From Gammaproteobacteria bacterium (GTDB lineage Bacteria > Pseudomonadota > Gammaproteobacteria > HTCC5015): a DNA stretch of 64,000 nucleotides. Made by a program: the position numbers and the translations under genes. Below, in pieces: positions 1-9,409 of the stretch. A model generated the notes under the pieces. That model worked only from the letters and a program-made list of their open reading frames with translations, was not told the DNA's origin and did not search any database. Position 1 is the first letter of the stretch. Each line of letters opens with the position of its first letter. The stretch is from assembly GCA_013817245.1 (NCBI GenBank), contig JACDDA010000001.1, positions 310,001-374,000 on the forward strand, written 5' to 3'.

Positions 1-56
1 CCGCAATAGGTTTCCGAAAAGAATACCAATAGTTCATTATGATGCTAATTTTTAAT

Positions 57-1820
57 CTAGAAAGGAACGTTGAATTGACGCATCGTATCACGAACATGCG
101 TATCGTTCGGCGTTTGTTCTAAAGCTTTGCGCCAGATCATTTCAGCCGCTTGATGCTCGCCTGCTACCCACAAGACTTCGCCTAAATGTGCTGCAATTTC
201 AGTATCGTATTGCAATATTAATGCGCGCTTTAAAAAAATAGCGGCTTCGCGATATTTTCCCATGCGATACAACACCCAGCCTAAACTATCGGTAATCGCA
301 GCATCATCTGGTTTTAACTTCAACGCTTTATCTACCAACATAAACGCTTCTTGATAACGTGTTGTGTGGTTGGCCAACAAATAACCCAACGCATTCATAG
401 CGCTGGCGTTTTCAGGTTCTTTTTTTAACACCGCGCGTAAATCCGCTTCGGCTACTAATGGCTGGCCTAAGGTTTCAGCTATTAAAGCGCGGTTATATAA
501 TATATCGCCATTATCGGGATATTCTTTTAATGCGGTAGTTAATGCCGCAAAAGCCTCTTCTGTTTTTTTCGCTTCGCGGAATAATTGCGCTTCTGTTAAC
601 CAAAAACGTATTCTGAAAGCATCGGTTATTTCATTTGCGCGCCATTGCTGAATCAAAATTAAAGCATCGTTAATTTTACCGACGCGTGCCATCGCATGTA
701 ACATGCGCAGTCTTGCTTCTAAAACATATTTACTTTCTTCGCTAACGGCTTGATAAGCCGTAATGGCAGCAGCATCACTGCCGCTGCCCTCAGCAAGACG
801 GCCGAGAAAATAATGTGCTTCATCACTGCGTTGATTGAGCGCCAACATTTTACGCAATTGTTTTTCTGCTACGACGGTGCGCCCCATGTCCATGGCTAAC
901 AAAGCATCGCTTAATAATAAATCACCGTCATTCGGTGCTTGTTGTAACAATAACTGATATTGCTCACTGGCTTGCGGATAACGTTTGCTAGACATTAATA
1001 ACAAGGCATAAGCTGAGCGTAATTCGAAATCTTTCGGCTGGGTTAATAAAGCTTTTTCTAACAATGCTAAAGCCGCTTCCGTTTGATCTAGCTGCCGCAA
1101 TAAACGCGCTTGTAAAATTAACGCTGCACTTAAGTCTGGTTTTAGGGTTAAGGCCGCTTTACTTAAATGCAATGCGGCTTCGTAACGTTGAAAAATCGCC
1201 GCCAAACTTGCGTAAGCAAATAACGCATGCGGATTGCTACGATAATCAACAATGAGTTCAGCCATCCGTTGCAATGCTAACGTGGCATCCGATTCGATCG
1301 CTAACAACGTTGCCACCGACATAAAACCTTTCGCGTCATCAGTTAACGCTAAGATCGCACGCATCGCCGTACGTGCTTGCGGTAAATCGTTCACACGCAA
1401 GGCCAACATGGCATTAAATTGCCATGCCTCGACATTATCCGGCGCTAATGCAACCCAGCGTTGTGACGCTTGATAAGCATGTGCATTATCTTTAGCGTAA
1501 ACGCCGATATGCACGACGCGTTCTGCTAACACCGCGTCATCAATCAAGTCTGCAGCCGCAGTTAAATGCTGCATGGCCACTGGCCAATCTTCATTGCGCA
1601 CCGCCACTTCGCCCATCAGAAAATGCGCGATCGCTTGATCTTCAGTGGAAGGATTAATCTGCGCGGGTCGAATGCGCGGCTGATCCAAATAATAGGGTGC
1701 CGACGCTATCGTCATCGGTACAGGCACAGTGCTGGCACAACCGCTAAGCACCAGGCTAAACACTGGGCTGATCAGGATGGCCATCAACAGTCGTGCGTTA
1801 TGAATATAAGTACGTGGCAT
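57..1820 (-). CDS. TPR-repeat outer-membrane-type lipoprotein
   Basis: 587 aa. The N-terminus is a lipoprotein signal: a short basic stretch, a hydrophobic segment and the lipobox LSGC with Cys28 as the expected lipidated residue. The rest, from about residue 60 to 580, is a series of tetratricopeptide helical pairs (A/G-x-x-Y/F-rich, ending in a canonical TPR block such as DDAAITDSLGWVLYRMGKY near residue 510). It is probably a scaffold anchored in the inner leaflet of the outer membrane. It is divergent from hemA, the same place a TPR protein occupies in Pseudomonas-type genomes, which supports orthology with that uncharacterised family. The specific partner is unknown. Confidence 0.85.
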   Translation of the reverse strand: MPRTYIHNARLLMAILISPVFSLVLSGCASTVPVPMTIASAPYYLDQPRIRPAQINPSTEDQAIAHFLMGEVAVRNEDWPVAMQHLTAAADLIDDAVLAERVVHIGVYAKDNAHAYQASQRWVALAPDNVEAWQFNAMLALRVNDLPQARTAMRAILALTDDAKGFMSVATLLAIESDATLALQRMAELIVDYRSNPHALFAYASLAAIFQRYEAALHLSKAALTLKPDLSAALILQARLLRQLDQTEAALALLEKALLTQPKDFELRSAYALLLMSSKRYPQASEQYQLLLQQAPNDGDLLLSDALLAMDMGRTVVAEKQLRKMLALNQRSDEAHYFLGRLAEGSGSDAAAITAYQAVSEESKYVLEARLRMLHAMARVGKINDALILIQQWRANEITDAFRIRFWLTEAQLFREAKKTEEAFAALTTALKEYPDNGDILYNRALIAETLGQPLVAEADLRAVLKKEPENASAMNALGYLLANHTTRYQEAFMLVDKALKLKPDDAAITDSLGWVLYRMGKYREAAIFLKRALILQYDTEIAAHLGEVLWVAGEHQAAEMIWRKALEQTPNDTHVRDTMRQFNVPF

Positions 1821-2139
1821 AGCTCAACTATAAATCAGAATTCCCAGAAAAATCTGTCTCATTATTCATCCATCGATAAATTTCAATCAATAACTGCCAG
1901 CATTTGCGTTACCAGCTCACACATTGGCGGCCTAACAGCCACTTTTTGAATCGCCTCAGCCTAATTAATTCCCGGCTTGTCGGCGGTTTGTTGATCTATT
2001 TACCATTAATATCCGCAGCAGCGAGATGCGGCGGCGCCGATTCAGCCTAAAGCGGTGACATAGACGATTAGCGCTGCTGCAGATACCTGCAGCTGGTGTA
2101 GAATCCTACTAAGCATTTGATTTTTCAGCGAAGCCCACT
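1821..2139. other. Divergent intergenic region, TPR lipoprotein / hemA
   Basis: This region must hold the promoters of the divergent TPR gene and hemA. A TAGAAT hexamer near 2098 could be a hemA -10 box, but I see no convincing -35 box at the right distance. No RNA gene or repeat is recognised. Confidence 0.4.
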
Positions 2140-3408
2140 ATGCCGCTTGTTGCCCTAGGTCTAAACCACAAAACCGCTCCCATTGATTTACGGGAACAGG
2201 TCACCTTTGGGCCGGAACAATTGTTAGACGCGCTTAAAGGTTTAGCGGGGGTTCCCGAAGTCAACGAAGTCGCGATTTTATCGACCTGTAATCGCACCGA
2301 AATTTATTACAACGTCGACTCCGAAAGCGACGATGTAGCGCTGCAATGGTTTTTAAATAAACATGGTTTAGAAGCCAGCAATCACAGCCAGTTTTTATAT
2401 CGTCATCTTGATGAACACACCGTTAGACATTTATTTCGCGTTGCCTGCGGTTTAGATTCTATGGTGCTAGGCGAACCACAAATTCTCGGCCAATTAAAAA
2501 CCGCTTATCAAGCAGCGGAAACCGCAGGCACCGTCGGCTTACAACTCAGTCACTTATTTCAATTTGCCTTTTCCGTCGCCAAAGAAGTACGCACGCGTAC
2601 TGATATTGGCGCAAATCCGGTTTCAATTGCCTTTGCAGCGGTACGTTTAGCGCAACGCATTTTTAGTGATTTAGAAAACCGTACCGCTTTATTAGTCGGT
2701 GCAGGCGAAATGATTGAACTCGCGGCCCGTCATTTAAAAGGCCAAGGCATTGGTCATATTATTATTGCCAATCGCACGATTGAACGCGCCCGTCCCTTAG
2801 CACGCGAATTCGAAGGCGAAGCTGTTGCATTAACCGAGCTTGCGAATAATTTACATCGCGCCGATATTGTTATTTCGTGTACCGCTAGCCCCATTCCCGT
2901 TATTGGTAAAGGCACCGTCGAACGCGCGTTGAAAAAGCGTAAACATCAACCCATGTTAATGATTGATATTGCGGTACCGCGTGATATCGAACCCGAAGTA
3001 GAAAAACTCAACGATGTTTATTTATATAGCGTTGATGATATGGAATCCGTCATTGAAGAAAATCGGCGCTCACGCGAACAAGCCGCTGAACAAGCCGAAG
3101 CTATCATCACCTTAAAAGTCGCTGAGTTTATGGCATGGCAACGCTCGCTCGATGCCGTCAATACCATTCGCAAATATCGCGCAGCCGCTACCGACATGAG
3201 CAATGATGTTTTAGATAAAGCTAAAAAAATGTTGGCGACCGGCAAAACACCGGAAGAAGCCTTACAATTTTTAGCGCATACACTGACCAATAAATTATTA
3301 CACACGCCCACCATTAAACTTAATCAAGCCGCACGTGAAGGCCGTGAACAACTGCTCAGCGCCGCCAGTGAACTTTTCGAACTCGACAACCATAATCCAA
3401 AAAAATGA
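2140..3408 (+). CDS. hemA: Glutamyl-tRNA reductase
   Basis: 422 aa, full length for the family. It reduces glutamyl-tRNA(Glu) to glutamate-1-semialdehyde with NADPH, the first committed step of C5-pathway tetrapyrrole synthesis in the cytoplasm. The N-terminus [14 protein letters not shown] and the catalytic motif [11 protein letters not shown] with the nucleophile Cys50 are intact. A Rossmann NADPH domain follows ([16 protein letters not shown] near residue 190), then a C-terminal dimerisation helix region. The start gives the canonical [14 protein letters not shown]. Its stop overlaps the prfA start by 4 bp, so hemA, prfA and prmC form one operon. Confidence 0.98.
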   Translation: MPLVALGLNHKTAPIDLREQVTFGPEQLLDALKGLAGVPEVNEVAILSTCNRTEIYYNVDSESDDVALQWFLNKHGLEASNHSQFLYRHLDEHTVRHLFRVACGLDSMVLGEPQILGQLKTAYQAAETAGTVGLQLSHLFQFAFSVAKEVRTRTDIGANPVSIAFAAVRLAQRIFSDLENRTALLVGAGEMIELAARHLKGQGIGHIIIANRTIERARPLAREFEGEAVALTELANNLHRADIVISCTASPIPVIGKGTVERALKKRKHQPMLMIDIAVPRDIEPEVEKLNDVYLYSVDDMESVIEENRRSREQAAEQAEAIITLKVAEFMAWQRSLDAVNTIRKYRAAATDMSNDVLDKAKKMLATGKTPEEALQFLAHTLTNKLLHTPTIKLNQAAREGREQLLSAASELFELDNHNPKK

Positions 3409-4487
3409 ACCCTAGTATTCGTAGCAAACTTGAGCAGCTAACTGCTCGGCATGAAGAAGTGACTGCGCTCTTAGCAGAGCCTAGTATTATTAGTAACCAA
3501 AATAAATTCCGCGAGTTGTCGCGCGAATACTCGCAATTAGACCCCATCAGTAACCATTTTTTACATTACTGCACTCAAATCAATAATCGCGCAGCCGCAG
3601 TAGATATGCTTAACGATCCCGACATGAAAGATATGGCGCAAGATGAACTCAACAGCATTGATGCGGAATTAAGCAAACTTGAAAAAGATCTGCAATTATT
3701 GTTATTGCCCAAAGATCCGCACGATGAAAGCAATATCTTTTTAGAAATTCGTGCGGGCACCGGTGGTGACGAAGCCGCTATTTTTGCTGGCGATTTATTT
3801 CGCATGTATACACGTTATGCCGAACTTAATCGCTGGGGCATTGAAATACTAAGCGAACATCAAGGCGAACACGGCGGCTATAAAGAAATTATTGCACGCA
3901 TCGCGGGCAAAGGTGCTTATTCGAAATTAAAATTTGAATCCGGTGCGCATCGCGTGCAACGCGTACCCGAAACCGAATCACAAGGACGTGTGCACACGTC
4001 TGCTGCGACCGTGGCGATTTTACCCGAAGTCGATGAAATCGAAGACGTTGAAATTAATGCTGCAGATTTACGCGTCGATACCTATCGTGCATCCGGTGCC
4101 GGCGGACAGCACATTAATAAAACGGATTCGGCGATTCGCATCACGCATATTCCTACCGGCGTGGTCGTCGAATGCCAAGAAGAACGCTCACAACATAAAA
4201 ATCGCGCACGCGCGATGTCTTTATTGAAGTCACGTATTTTGCAAGGTCAACAAGACAAACAACGACAAGAACAAGCACAAACTCGCAAATCATTAGTCGG
4301 TAGTGGTGATCGCTCGGAACGCATTCGCACGTATAATTTTCCACAAGGTCGCGTCACCGATCATCGCATTAACTTAACCTTATACAAACTCGACGAAGTC
4401 ATCGGTGGCGGACTAGAAGATATTGTTGGGCCATTGATTAATGAATATCAAGCAGACTTATTAGCACAACTCAGTCAGCAACTATGA
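3405..4487 (+). CDS. prfA: Peptide chain release factor 1
   Basis: 360 aa. It recognises UAA and UAG in the ribosomal A site and triggers peptidyl-tRNA hydrolysis. The anticodon-like tripeptide is PET at residues 188-190 (the PxT pattern of RF1, not SPF of RF2). The catalytic GGQ is at 233-235, both at the positions known for the E. coli protein. It overlaps hemA upstream and prmC downstream by 4 bp each. PrmC methylates the Gln of this GGQ, so enzyme and substrate are translationally coupled. Confidence 0.98.
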   Translation: MNPSIRSKLEQLTARHEEVTALLAEPSIISNQNKFRELSREYSQLDPISNHFLHYCTQINNRAAAVDMLNDPDMKDMAQDELNSIDAELSKLEKDLQLLLLPKDPHDESNIFLEIRAGTGGDEAAIFAGDLFRMYTRYAELNRWGIEILSEHQGEHGGYKEIIARIAGKGAYSKLKFESGAHRVQRVPETESQGRVHTSAATVAILPEVDEIEDVEINAADLRVDTYRASGAGGQHINKTDSAIRITHIPTGVVVECQEERSQHKNRARAMSLLKSRILQGQQDKQRQEQAQTRKSLVGSGDRSERIRTYNFPQGRVTDHRINLTLYKLDEVIGGGLEDIVGPLINEYQADLLAQLSQQL

Positions 4488-5320
4488 CCTTGCGTGAAGC
4501 ATTGCGCTGGGCATTCACTCACTCAAACAACCCTACTGATCCAACTGTGCGTATTGATCTAGAACATTTACTCAGTCATGTTCTGCAACAACCGCGCAGT
4601 TATTTACACACATGGCCAGATAAAGCATTAACACTTCCAGAAGAAACTCTATTTTTAGATTCAGTAAAGCAACATCAGCAAGGCACGCCGCTGGCTTATC
4701 TAATCGGCAAACAAGCATTTTGGTCTTTAAATTTTTATGTATCACCTGCTGTATTAATTCCGCGCGCTGATACTGAAGTATTGATTCAACTTGCACTCGA
4801 AAAATTACCGTCAACGCCTATTCAAGTATTGGAATTAGGGACAGGCAGCGGCTGTATTGCGGTGACATTAGCGCACGAACGACCGGACTGGCAGATTTTA
4901 AGTTGCGATGTTTCAGCAGACGCATTACAGATTGCCGAAAAAAACCGCGCACGTTATCAATTAACAAATTTACAATTTCGTCATAGCCATTGGTATGATG
5001 CAGTCGATGCAACACAATTTGATTTAATTATTAGCAATCCGCCTTACATTGCTGACGATGATGCGCATTTGCGCGACTTATTACCGCATGAACCTTTATT
5101 AGCGTTAACTGCCGGTGCAGATGGTTTAAATGCCTTGCGCCACATCATCCAACACGCGACACACTATTTAAAACCGGCAGCGTATCTGATACTCGAAATG
5201 GGTTATGACCAAGCAGACGGGGTGCGCGATTTATTAAAAATGGCAGATTTTTTTAATATCCATATTCATCACGATATCGCGGGTCGTGCACGCGCAGTCA
5301 GTGCACAAGCATCGAAATAG
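4484..5320 (+). CDS. prmC: Release factor glutamine N5-methyltransferase
   Basis: 278 aa SAM-dependent methyltransferase that modifies the GGQ glutamine of RF1 and RF2. The N-terminal helical substrate-binding domain covers about residues 1-80. The SAM-binding motif I ELGTGSG is at 117-123, and the catalytic NPPY, which binds the glutamine amide, is at 185-188. It is the last gene of hemA-prfA-prmC; the start codon overlaps the prfA stop (ATGA). Confidence 0.97.
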   Translation: MTLREALRWAFTHSNNPTDPTVRIDLEHLLSHVLQQPRSYLHTWPDKALTLPEETLFLDSVKQHQQGTPLAYLIGKQAFWSLNFYVSPAVLIPRADTEVLIQLALEKLPSTPIQVLELGTGSGCIAVTLAHERPDWQILSCDVSADALQIAEKNRARYQLTNLQFRHSHWYDAVDATQFDLIISNPPYIADDDAHLRDLLPHEPLLALTAGADGLNALRHIIQHATHYLKPAAYLILEMGYDQADGVRDLLKMADFFNIHIHHDIAGRARAVSAQASK

Positions 5321-5434
5321 ACACAAAAGCATCACATTAACGCTTTAGGATTCAAGACAGCTACAAATCGGACGCTATAGCCGTATTAAACCTTTAAACT
5401 AAAATTTCCTTTTCTTATAGGATAACAACACGCA

Positions 5435-5818
5435 ATGAAAACTATCGACAACGTCGCCGTTTGGTTTGAAATCCCCGTGACGAATTTAGAACGCGCTAAA
5501 AAATTTTACGAAACTGTGTTAGACATTAGCATGCACGATTTAGACATCGGCGAAGATTTAAAAATGGCGTTGTTCCCTAACACCGAAGGCACAATCGGCG
5601 GCAGCCTGTGTGAACGGCATGAATTTTATACACCCAGCCAGCAAGGCGCGTTGATCTATTTAAACGCAAGCCCTGATTTAGAAGAAGCATTGCAACGCGT
5701 CGAAACAGCGGGCGGAAAAATTCTACTTAAAAAACGTCAGATTAGTCCGGAGTATGGTTATATGGCGTTAATCATCGACAGCGAAGGCAATCGGATTGCG
5801 CTTCATTCCATGACTTGA
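5435..5818 (+). CDS. VOC-family (glyoxalase-like) protein
   Basis: 127 aa, one vicinal-oxygen-chelate module made of two beta-alpha-beta-beta-beta units. Typical elements are WFEIPVTNLERAKKFYETVL at the N-terminus and a C-terminal IIDSEGNRIALHS. The family includes glyoxalases, extradiol dioxygenases and antibiotic-binding proteins, and the sequence does not identify a substrate. It is a single gene with its own leader after prmC, convergent with the DUF3147-like gene. A second, only distantly similar VOC protein lies at 60229-60624. Confidence 0.85.
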   Translation: MKTIDNVAVWFEIPVTNLERAKKFYETVLDISMHDLDIGEDLKMALFPNTEGTIGGSLCERHEFYTPSQQGALIYLNASPDLEEALQRVETAGGKILLKKRQISPEYGYMALIIDSEGNRIALHSMT

Positions 5819-5822
5819 TATC

Positions 5823-6173
5823 TTAAATCAAATTAATATTGAACCGTCGCAGCACTAATACTTCCACCGCAAATAAACTAATCGTTAATGCGACGCCCGC
5901 CAACATCGCCCAACCAAACATAACCTGTTTATTAAGCAAATAGGGCAACAATAAAAACATCGGTAAAGTCGGCAACACATACCAGAAAGTATAATAAGCA
6001 TGTGCCGCGATTTTCGATGATTCTTGATTTTCAAAATACAACCATAACAACACCATGATAGTCATCCAGGGCAGAGCACCAATCAATGCGCCAGCTTTGT
6101 CGGAACGCTTCGCCACTTCGGAAATAATGACAACCAGCGCCGCTGTAATTAAATATTTAATCCAAGTCTGCAT
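5823..6173 (-). CDS. DUF3147-like four-helix membrane protein
   Basis: 116 aa, almost entirely hydrophobic, with about four predicted membrane spans. A conserved-looking KRSDKAGALIGALPWMTI segment follows the first helix. I recognise it as DUF3147-like; no biochemical role is established. It is the last gene of a minus-strand cluster (HupE, anchor protein, 40-aa peptide, this gene), with 53 bp to the preceding small gene, so it is probably co-transcribed. Confidence 0.7.
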   Translation of the reverse strand: MQTWIKYLITAALVVIISEVAKRSDKAGALIGALPWMTIMVLLWLYFENQESSKIAAHAYYTFWYVLPTLPMFLLLPYLLNKQVMFGWAMLAGVALTISLFAVEVLVLRRFNINLI

Positions 6174-6226
6174 AATAAATATCTCTGTTACCTTTTTAAA
6201 GAAGTCTGGCTTACAATCAAGAATTA

Positions 6227-6349
6227 CTAATGTGTGTGACCGTGATCGCCCACTCCACTTCCATCAATACCACCGAGCATAACCATAGCTAAAATAATAA
6301 TTAAAACCACAATAGCCAGCGCTATATATTTTTTAGCAGAGGTATTCAT
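6227..6349 (-). CDS. 40-aa single-span membrane peptide with His-rich tail
   Basis: A short gene of 40 codons plus stop. ATG at 6347-6349 is preceded by AAGGA at a proper distance. The product has a short basic N-terminus (MNTSAKKY), one hydrophobic helix of about 20 residues rich in Ile, Leu and Val, then GGIDGSGVGDHGHTH. The tail has three histidines and an aspartate, which could bind a metal ion. It is placed tightly between the anchor protein and the DUF3147-like gene. I know no named family. That it is a real gene is inferred from the ribosome site, the membrane-helix composition and the operon position. Confidence 0.6.
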   Translation of the reverse strand: MNTSAKKYIALAIVVLIIILAMVMLGGIDGSGVGDHGHTH

Positions 6350-6360
6350 TCGGCTTTTCC

Positions 6361-7002
6361 TTATTTTAAATGTTTAATATCGGTATAAGCACCAATTGTT
6401 TGGAGCGTTACCGTCAACGTTTTATCTGTTCGATTACGCCAGAACCAACCGTGGTGACCATCAAAAGCAGCTTCAATAACGCCTTCATCACGCTCTTTAG
6501 AGCCTTTGCCATAACCATGATAATCAATTTTTAATTTCTTAGAGTCGCCATGAATATCAAAGTTAGCCTTACCGCCATTAGTAAACCAAACATAATTAAC
6601 TTTATGGCCTTTTTTGAGCTCAACCTTTATTTCCGTGCCTTCATTAGGCGCTAAAGTCACAATCATTTCATCACTACGTTGCGCTATTTTATTCTCTGCA
6701 ACTAGCATAGCTGTTGCACTAACAGCGGCATTCTCGACAGGCGGCGCTACAATTATCGCGGAGGCAATCTCAGGAGCAATAATTTTCTCACGCGTAACTT
6801 CAGCGGCTAACGATTGTTTAATTTCACCCATTGAAGTTAACCCCAATAAGTTGCCCACGCCTGTTGGATCTTTACCATACTCAGCAGGCAACACCACGGT
6901 AATCATCAAAACGGTCGCGACTATAAACGCAATAATACTTGATCGTAGCAATTGACGTGAGGAAGGAAGTTCATTTGGTGACGGCATTGGAGCGTTATAC
7001 AT
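6361..7002 (-). CDS. Membrane-anchored protein of the HupE neighbourhood
   Basis: 213 aa. A cytoplasmic N-terminal stretch of about 20 residues is followed by one membrane span (SSIIAFIVATVLMITVVLPA). The exported part has a low-complexity Ala-rich linker to about residue 110 and a small C-terminal beta-rich domain (LKKGHKVNYVWFTNGGKANF, FDGHHGWFWRN). It resembles proteins annotated only as transmembrane anchor protein beside HupE/UreJ genes. The ordered His and Trp residues of the C-terminal domain hint at a periplasmic ligand or metal-sensing role; that is inference. Only 30 bp separate it from the HupE gene upstream. Confidence 0.7.
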   Translation of the reverse strand: MYNAPMPSPNELPSSRQLLRSSIIAFIVATVLMITVVLPAEYGKDPTGVGNLLGLTSMGEIKQSLAAEVTREKIIAPEIASAIIVAPPVENAAVSATAMLVAENKIAQRSDEMIVTLAPNEGTEIKVELKKGHKVNYVWFTNGGKANFDIHGDSKKLKIDYHGYGKGSKERDEGVIEAAFDGHHGWFWRNRTDKTLTVTLQTIGAYTDIKHLK

Positions 7003-7032
7003 AATGAAATCTCTATTTATAAAAGTGGATGT

Positions 7033-7767
7033 TTAAGAAAGGAAAAAACCAGTCAGTTGATACTGAACTAACAAAAATCCAGCACTCATTATTATCACAT
7101 TTGCTAAGTAAGCATGTCGCTGAAAACTAGCAGCGCGTCGCCAATAACCCATAAAAATTAAAATAGCACCTAGCGCCAACAATTGGCCAATTTCAACACC
7201 AACATTGAAGGCAAGCAAGTTAGGCAATAATCCTTCGCGTGACATTTCGTATTCTTGAATTTTAGTTGCCAAACCAAAACCATGAAACAAACCAAATATT
7301 AATGTCGCTATTTTTGTATTCGGCTGAACACCAAGCCATCGCGGATACGCCCCCATATTATCCAGTGCTTTATAAACAATAGACAAACCAATAATTGCAT
7401 CGATCAAATAACTACTAACGTTAATATCAAAATAAACACCTGCCAGCATAGTCGTTGAATGACCAAAAGCAAAAAGGCTGACATAAATACCAATGTCTTT
7501 TATGCGATACAGAAAAAATATAACGCCAAATAAAAAAAGCAGGTGGTCATATCCAGTGATCATATGTTTTGCCCCTAAGTAAACAAAAGGCAACAACTGA
7601 ACACCGGCAATCTCTGCAATGTAGCCCTTGTCACCCTCTGTTACACCATGCGCAAAAATCATCGCCGGATAAAGAATAAAGATCGCGCTAATAACACGCA
7701 TCACCCAAAGACAAACTCGAGACCATACACAAAAAAAGCATGTGTTTCGATAATATAGATCAACCAT
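7033..7767 (-). CDS. HupE/UreJ-family membrane protein
   Basis: 244 aa from ATG at 7765-7767, which has GAGGA upstream; a GTG 15 bp further upstream is less likely. HupE/UreJ proteins are putative nickel or cobalt permeases. The family features are HMITGYDHLLFLFGVIFF, SLFAFGHSTTM and FGLFHGFGLATKI, which place conserved His and Asp residues within membrane helices. About seven membrane spans are predicted. No hydrogenase or urease genes are nearby, so the transported ion cannot be inferred from context. It is first in a four-gene minus-strand cluster. Confidence 0.8.
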   Translation of the reverse strand: MVDLYYRNTCFFCVWSRVCLWVMRVISAIFILYPAMIFAHGVTEGDKGYIAEIAGVQLLPFVYLGAKHMITGYDHLLFLFGVIFFLYRIKDIGIYVSLFAFGHSTTMLAGVYFDINVSSYLIDAIIGLSIVYKALDNMGAYPRWLGVQPNTKIATLIFGLFHGFGLATKIQEYEMSREGLLPNLLAFNVGVEIGQLLALGAILIFMGYWRRAASFQRHAYLANVIIMSAGFLLVQYQLTGFFLS

Positions 7768-7929
7768 GAAAATCCTCGCCACAGTTTAATTGCAAAATCA
7801 AAACATCCTTAGATGTGTCGTAGTTATATCCTATATCTCTTGTTTAGCCCAGCAGAGCAAGCATGCTTTTGATGTACGGGTGTCATTCATTAAAAACAAG
7901 ACCCAGGTTGATCGTAATTAAGCAGTAAC

Positions 7930-8019
7930 GTAGCCCGGATGAAGCCGAATTTATTCGGCGCAACCCGGGAAGAGTTGTTAAAGAACGTTCCCGGATTTCG
8001 CCCATACATACTGGGCTCC
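7930..8019. repeat. Interspersed palindromic intergenic repeat
   Basis: An imperfect dyad of about 90 bp. The outer arms are AGCCC and GGGCT, with internal inverted pairs CCGGGAA/TTCCCGG and GCCGAA/TTCGGC. The wording (TAGCCCGGATGAAGC, AACCCGGGAA, TTCCCGGATTTCGCCC) is typical of BIME/REP-like intergenic palindromes widespread in proteobacteria. It sits between the HupE gene and the candidate sRNA. Confidence 0.6.
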
Positions 8020-8079
8020 ATTTTAATTAAGTCTGGTACTCTTATTTAACTTAAATATTAAACGAAGAAACAATGCCGG

Positions 8080-8428
8080 TTATGGTGTGCCGAGCAGTGT
8101 TTAAGGGATAGCGACACATGAACAAGGATGTTCATGTGAATCGATCGCAACAGGATGTTGTGTTGAGGCGACGCGTTAACCCTTAAGCACGGCGAGGGCA
8201 CACTTTAATGGAATGCAATTCCATTAAAGTACACAGCATCCGAGCAAGTATTTGATGAACAGGATGTTCGAATGCCGCGATTGCAGGGATGCAATAGAGC
8301 GGCATTGGTGACTTTTTGTTACGACAAACAGATTTTTGCTCCTGCAAAATCTGCATTTATGCCATCCAGGGCAATCAAAGTTACTCGCTGTAGTCGTGTA
8401 GCGACGAGCGAAACGCTTTTTATTTTTC
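8080..8428 (+). ncRNA. Candidate CsrB/RsmZ-like CsrA-titrating small RNA
   Basis: Seen: a run of hairpins with GGA in the loop. 8115-8138 has a perfect 10-bp stem (CACATGAACA) with AGGA loop. 8146-8162 has a CAACA/TGTTG core with GGA loop. 8257-8269 has GAACA/TGTTC with GGA loop. 8280-8295 has TTGCA/TGCAA with GGGA loop. A 13-bp perfect stem lies at 8202-8230, and long closing arms 8085-8107/8180-8203 enclose the first two hairpins. A T-rich terminator ends the block. Known: CsrB-type RNAs present CAGGAUG-like motifs in loops, and the CsrA consensus is RUACARGGAUGU; ACAAGGATGT at 8122-8131 matches its core. Inferred: a CsrA-sequestering RNA. It could instead be a mobile hairpin repeat. Promoter not identified. 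Confidence 0.42.
8384..8427 (+). terminator. Rho-independent terminator of the candidate sRNA
   Basis: TCGCT/AGCGA stem-loop, then a second small hairpin AGCG-AAA-CGCT running directly into TTTTATTTTT on the plus strand. It lies just before the 3' end of the convergent EamA gene. Confidence 0.55.
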
Positions 8429-8440
8429 AACTATAAAATT

Positions 8441-9301
8441 TTAACGACTCACCCTCAACGATTCAAATACTGCCGCACCTAAAATCAATGCACCACCCAA
8501 TGCGATATTCCACGTGAGTGCTTCGTTTAATAAAAAATACGCCATAACGGCTGCCATCACCGGTTGTGCGCAGCTAACAAGTCCTACTGTTTTGGCACTG
8601 AAGAATCGCAAGCTTTCGGCTAATAAACCATGACCAATCGCAGTAAAAAACGCACCGAGTAATAATAATTTCCACCAATCCATTGATGACATCATCGCGA
8701 CATCATTCATACGCACGAAGGGTAGAAACACCACGGCGACGGCGAGCACTTGCCAGAAAAAAGTAATTTGCGAAGGATGACTTTTTAAATAATGGCGCAC
8801 GCCGATATTGCGTATCGCTAAACACAAACCGGAAAACACACCCCAAATCACGCCTTGGGTTGCGCCGCTGTTCCATGAAAAATGTGGCACTAATAACCAC
8901 ACACCTAAAAATACAACACAGCCGCTGATGATATCTTGCCATTGGATTTTTTCTTTGCGCCACAGCGGTTCGAGAAATACAGTTAACACGGGATAGGTGA
9001 AGGTTGCTAATACGCCGATGGTAATGGTTGATACCTGCAAGGAATGAAAAAATGTTATCCAGTGCACGCCCATTAATACACCTAACCCTAGAGCAATGGC
9101 AATGTCGCGACGAGGTTGCAGAATAAATAATTGTTTACGCCAAATAATTAATCCAGCCAACACGATAGCCGCAATTGCACAGCGCATGGCTGTCACGGGT
9201 AGTGGTGTTAGCGGTAATAATTTTGCAAACAAACCATTGGCGGATAATAAAACAACGGAGAGGTATAAAGCCCAAAAGCCACGTCGTGAAGAAGTTGTCA
9301 A
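8441..9301 (-). CDS. EamA/DMT-family transporter
   Basis: 286 aa with about ten membrane helices arranged as two EamA repeats (about residues 10-135 and 150-280). The second repeat has the usual GLVSCAQPVMAAVMAYFLLNEALTW signature. It is a drug/metabolite-superfamily exporter of the inner membrane; the substrate is unknown. The best start appears to be TTG at 9299-9301, since the next ATG, at about residue 39, would remove the first helix. Single gene. Confidence 0.85.
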   Translation of the reverse strand: MTTSSRRGFWALYLSVVLLSANGLFAKLLPLTPLPVTAMRCAIAAIVLAGLIIWRKQLFILQPRRDIAIALGLGVLMGVHWITFFHSLQVSTITIGVLATFTYPVLTVFLEPLWRKEKIQWQDIISGCVVFLGVWLLVPHFSWNSGATQGVIWGVFSGLCLAIRNIGVRHYLKSHPSQITFFWQVLAVAVVFLPFVRMNDVAMMSSMDWWKLLLLGAFFTAIGHGLLAESLRFFSAKTVGLVSCAQPVMAAVMAYFLLNEALTWNIALGGALILGAAVFESLRVSR

Positions 9302-9361
9302 AACAGCATGCTCGGTTATCTTAAGGCACTGGTATTGTAACGAGTGTTTATGAATGAAGCA

Positions 9362-9391
9362 TAAAAAAAGCGCAGGGATAAACCTGCGCTT
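9362..9391 (-). terminator. Terminator of the thiolase gene
   Basis: Stem AAGCGCAGG / CCTGCGCTT with a 6-nt loop. On the minus strand it is followed by a T run (the A run at 9363-9369). It is located 19 bp past the thiolase stop. Confidence 0.85.
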
Positions 9392-9409
9392 GTTAGATAA
9401 ACACGTAAC

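Noticed and set aside
8224-8430. 68-aa minus-strand frame in the HupE-EamA gap
   Set aside because: It lies wholly on the antisense of the hairpin block, has no ribosome site and no family resemblance; the RNA-structure reading explains the sequence better.
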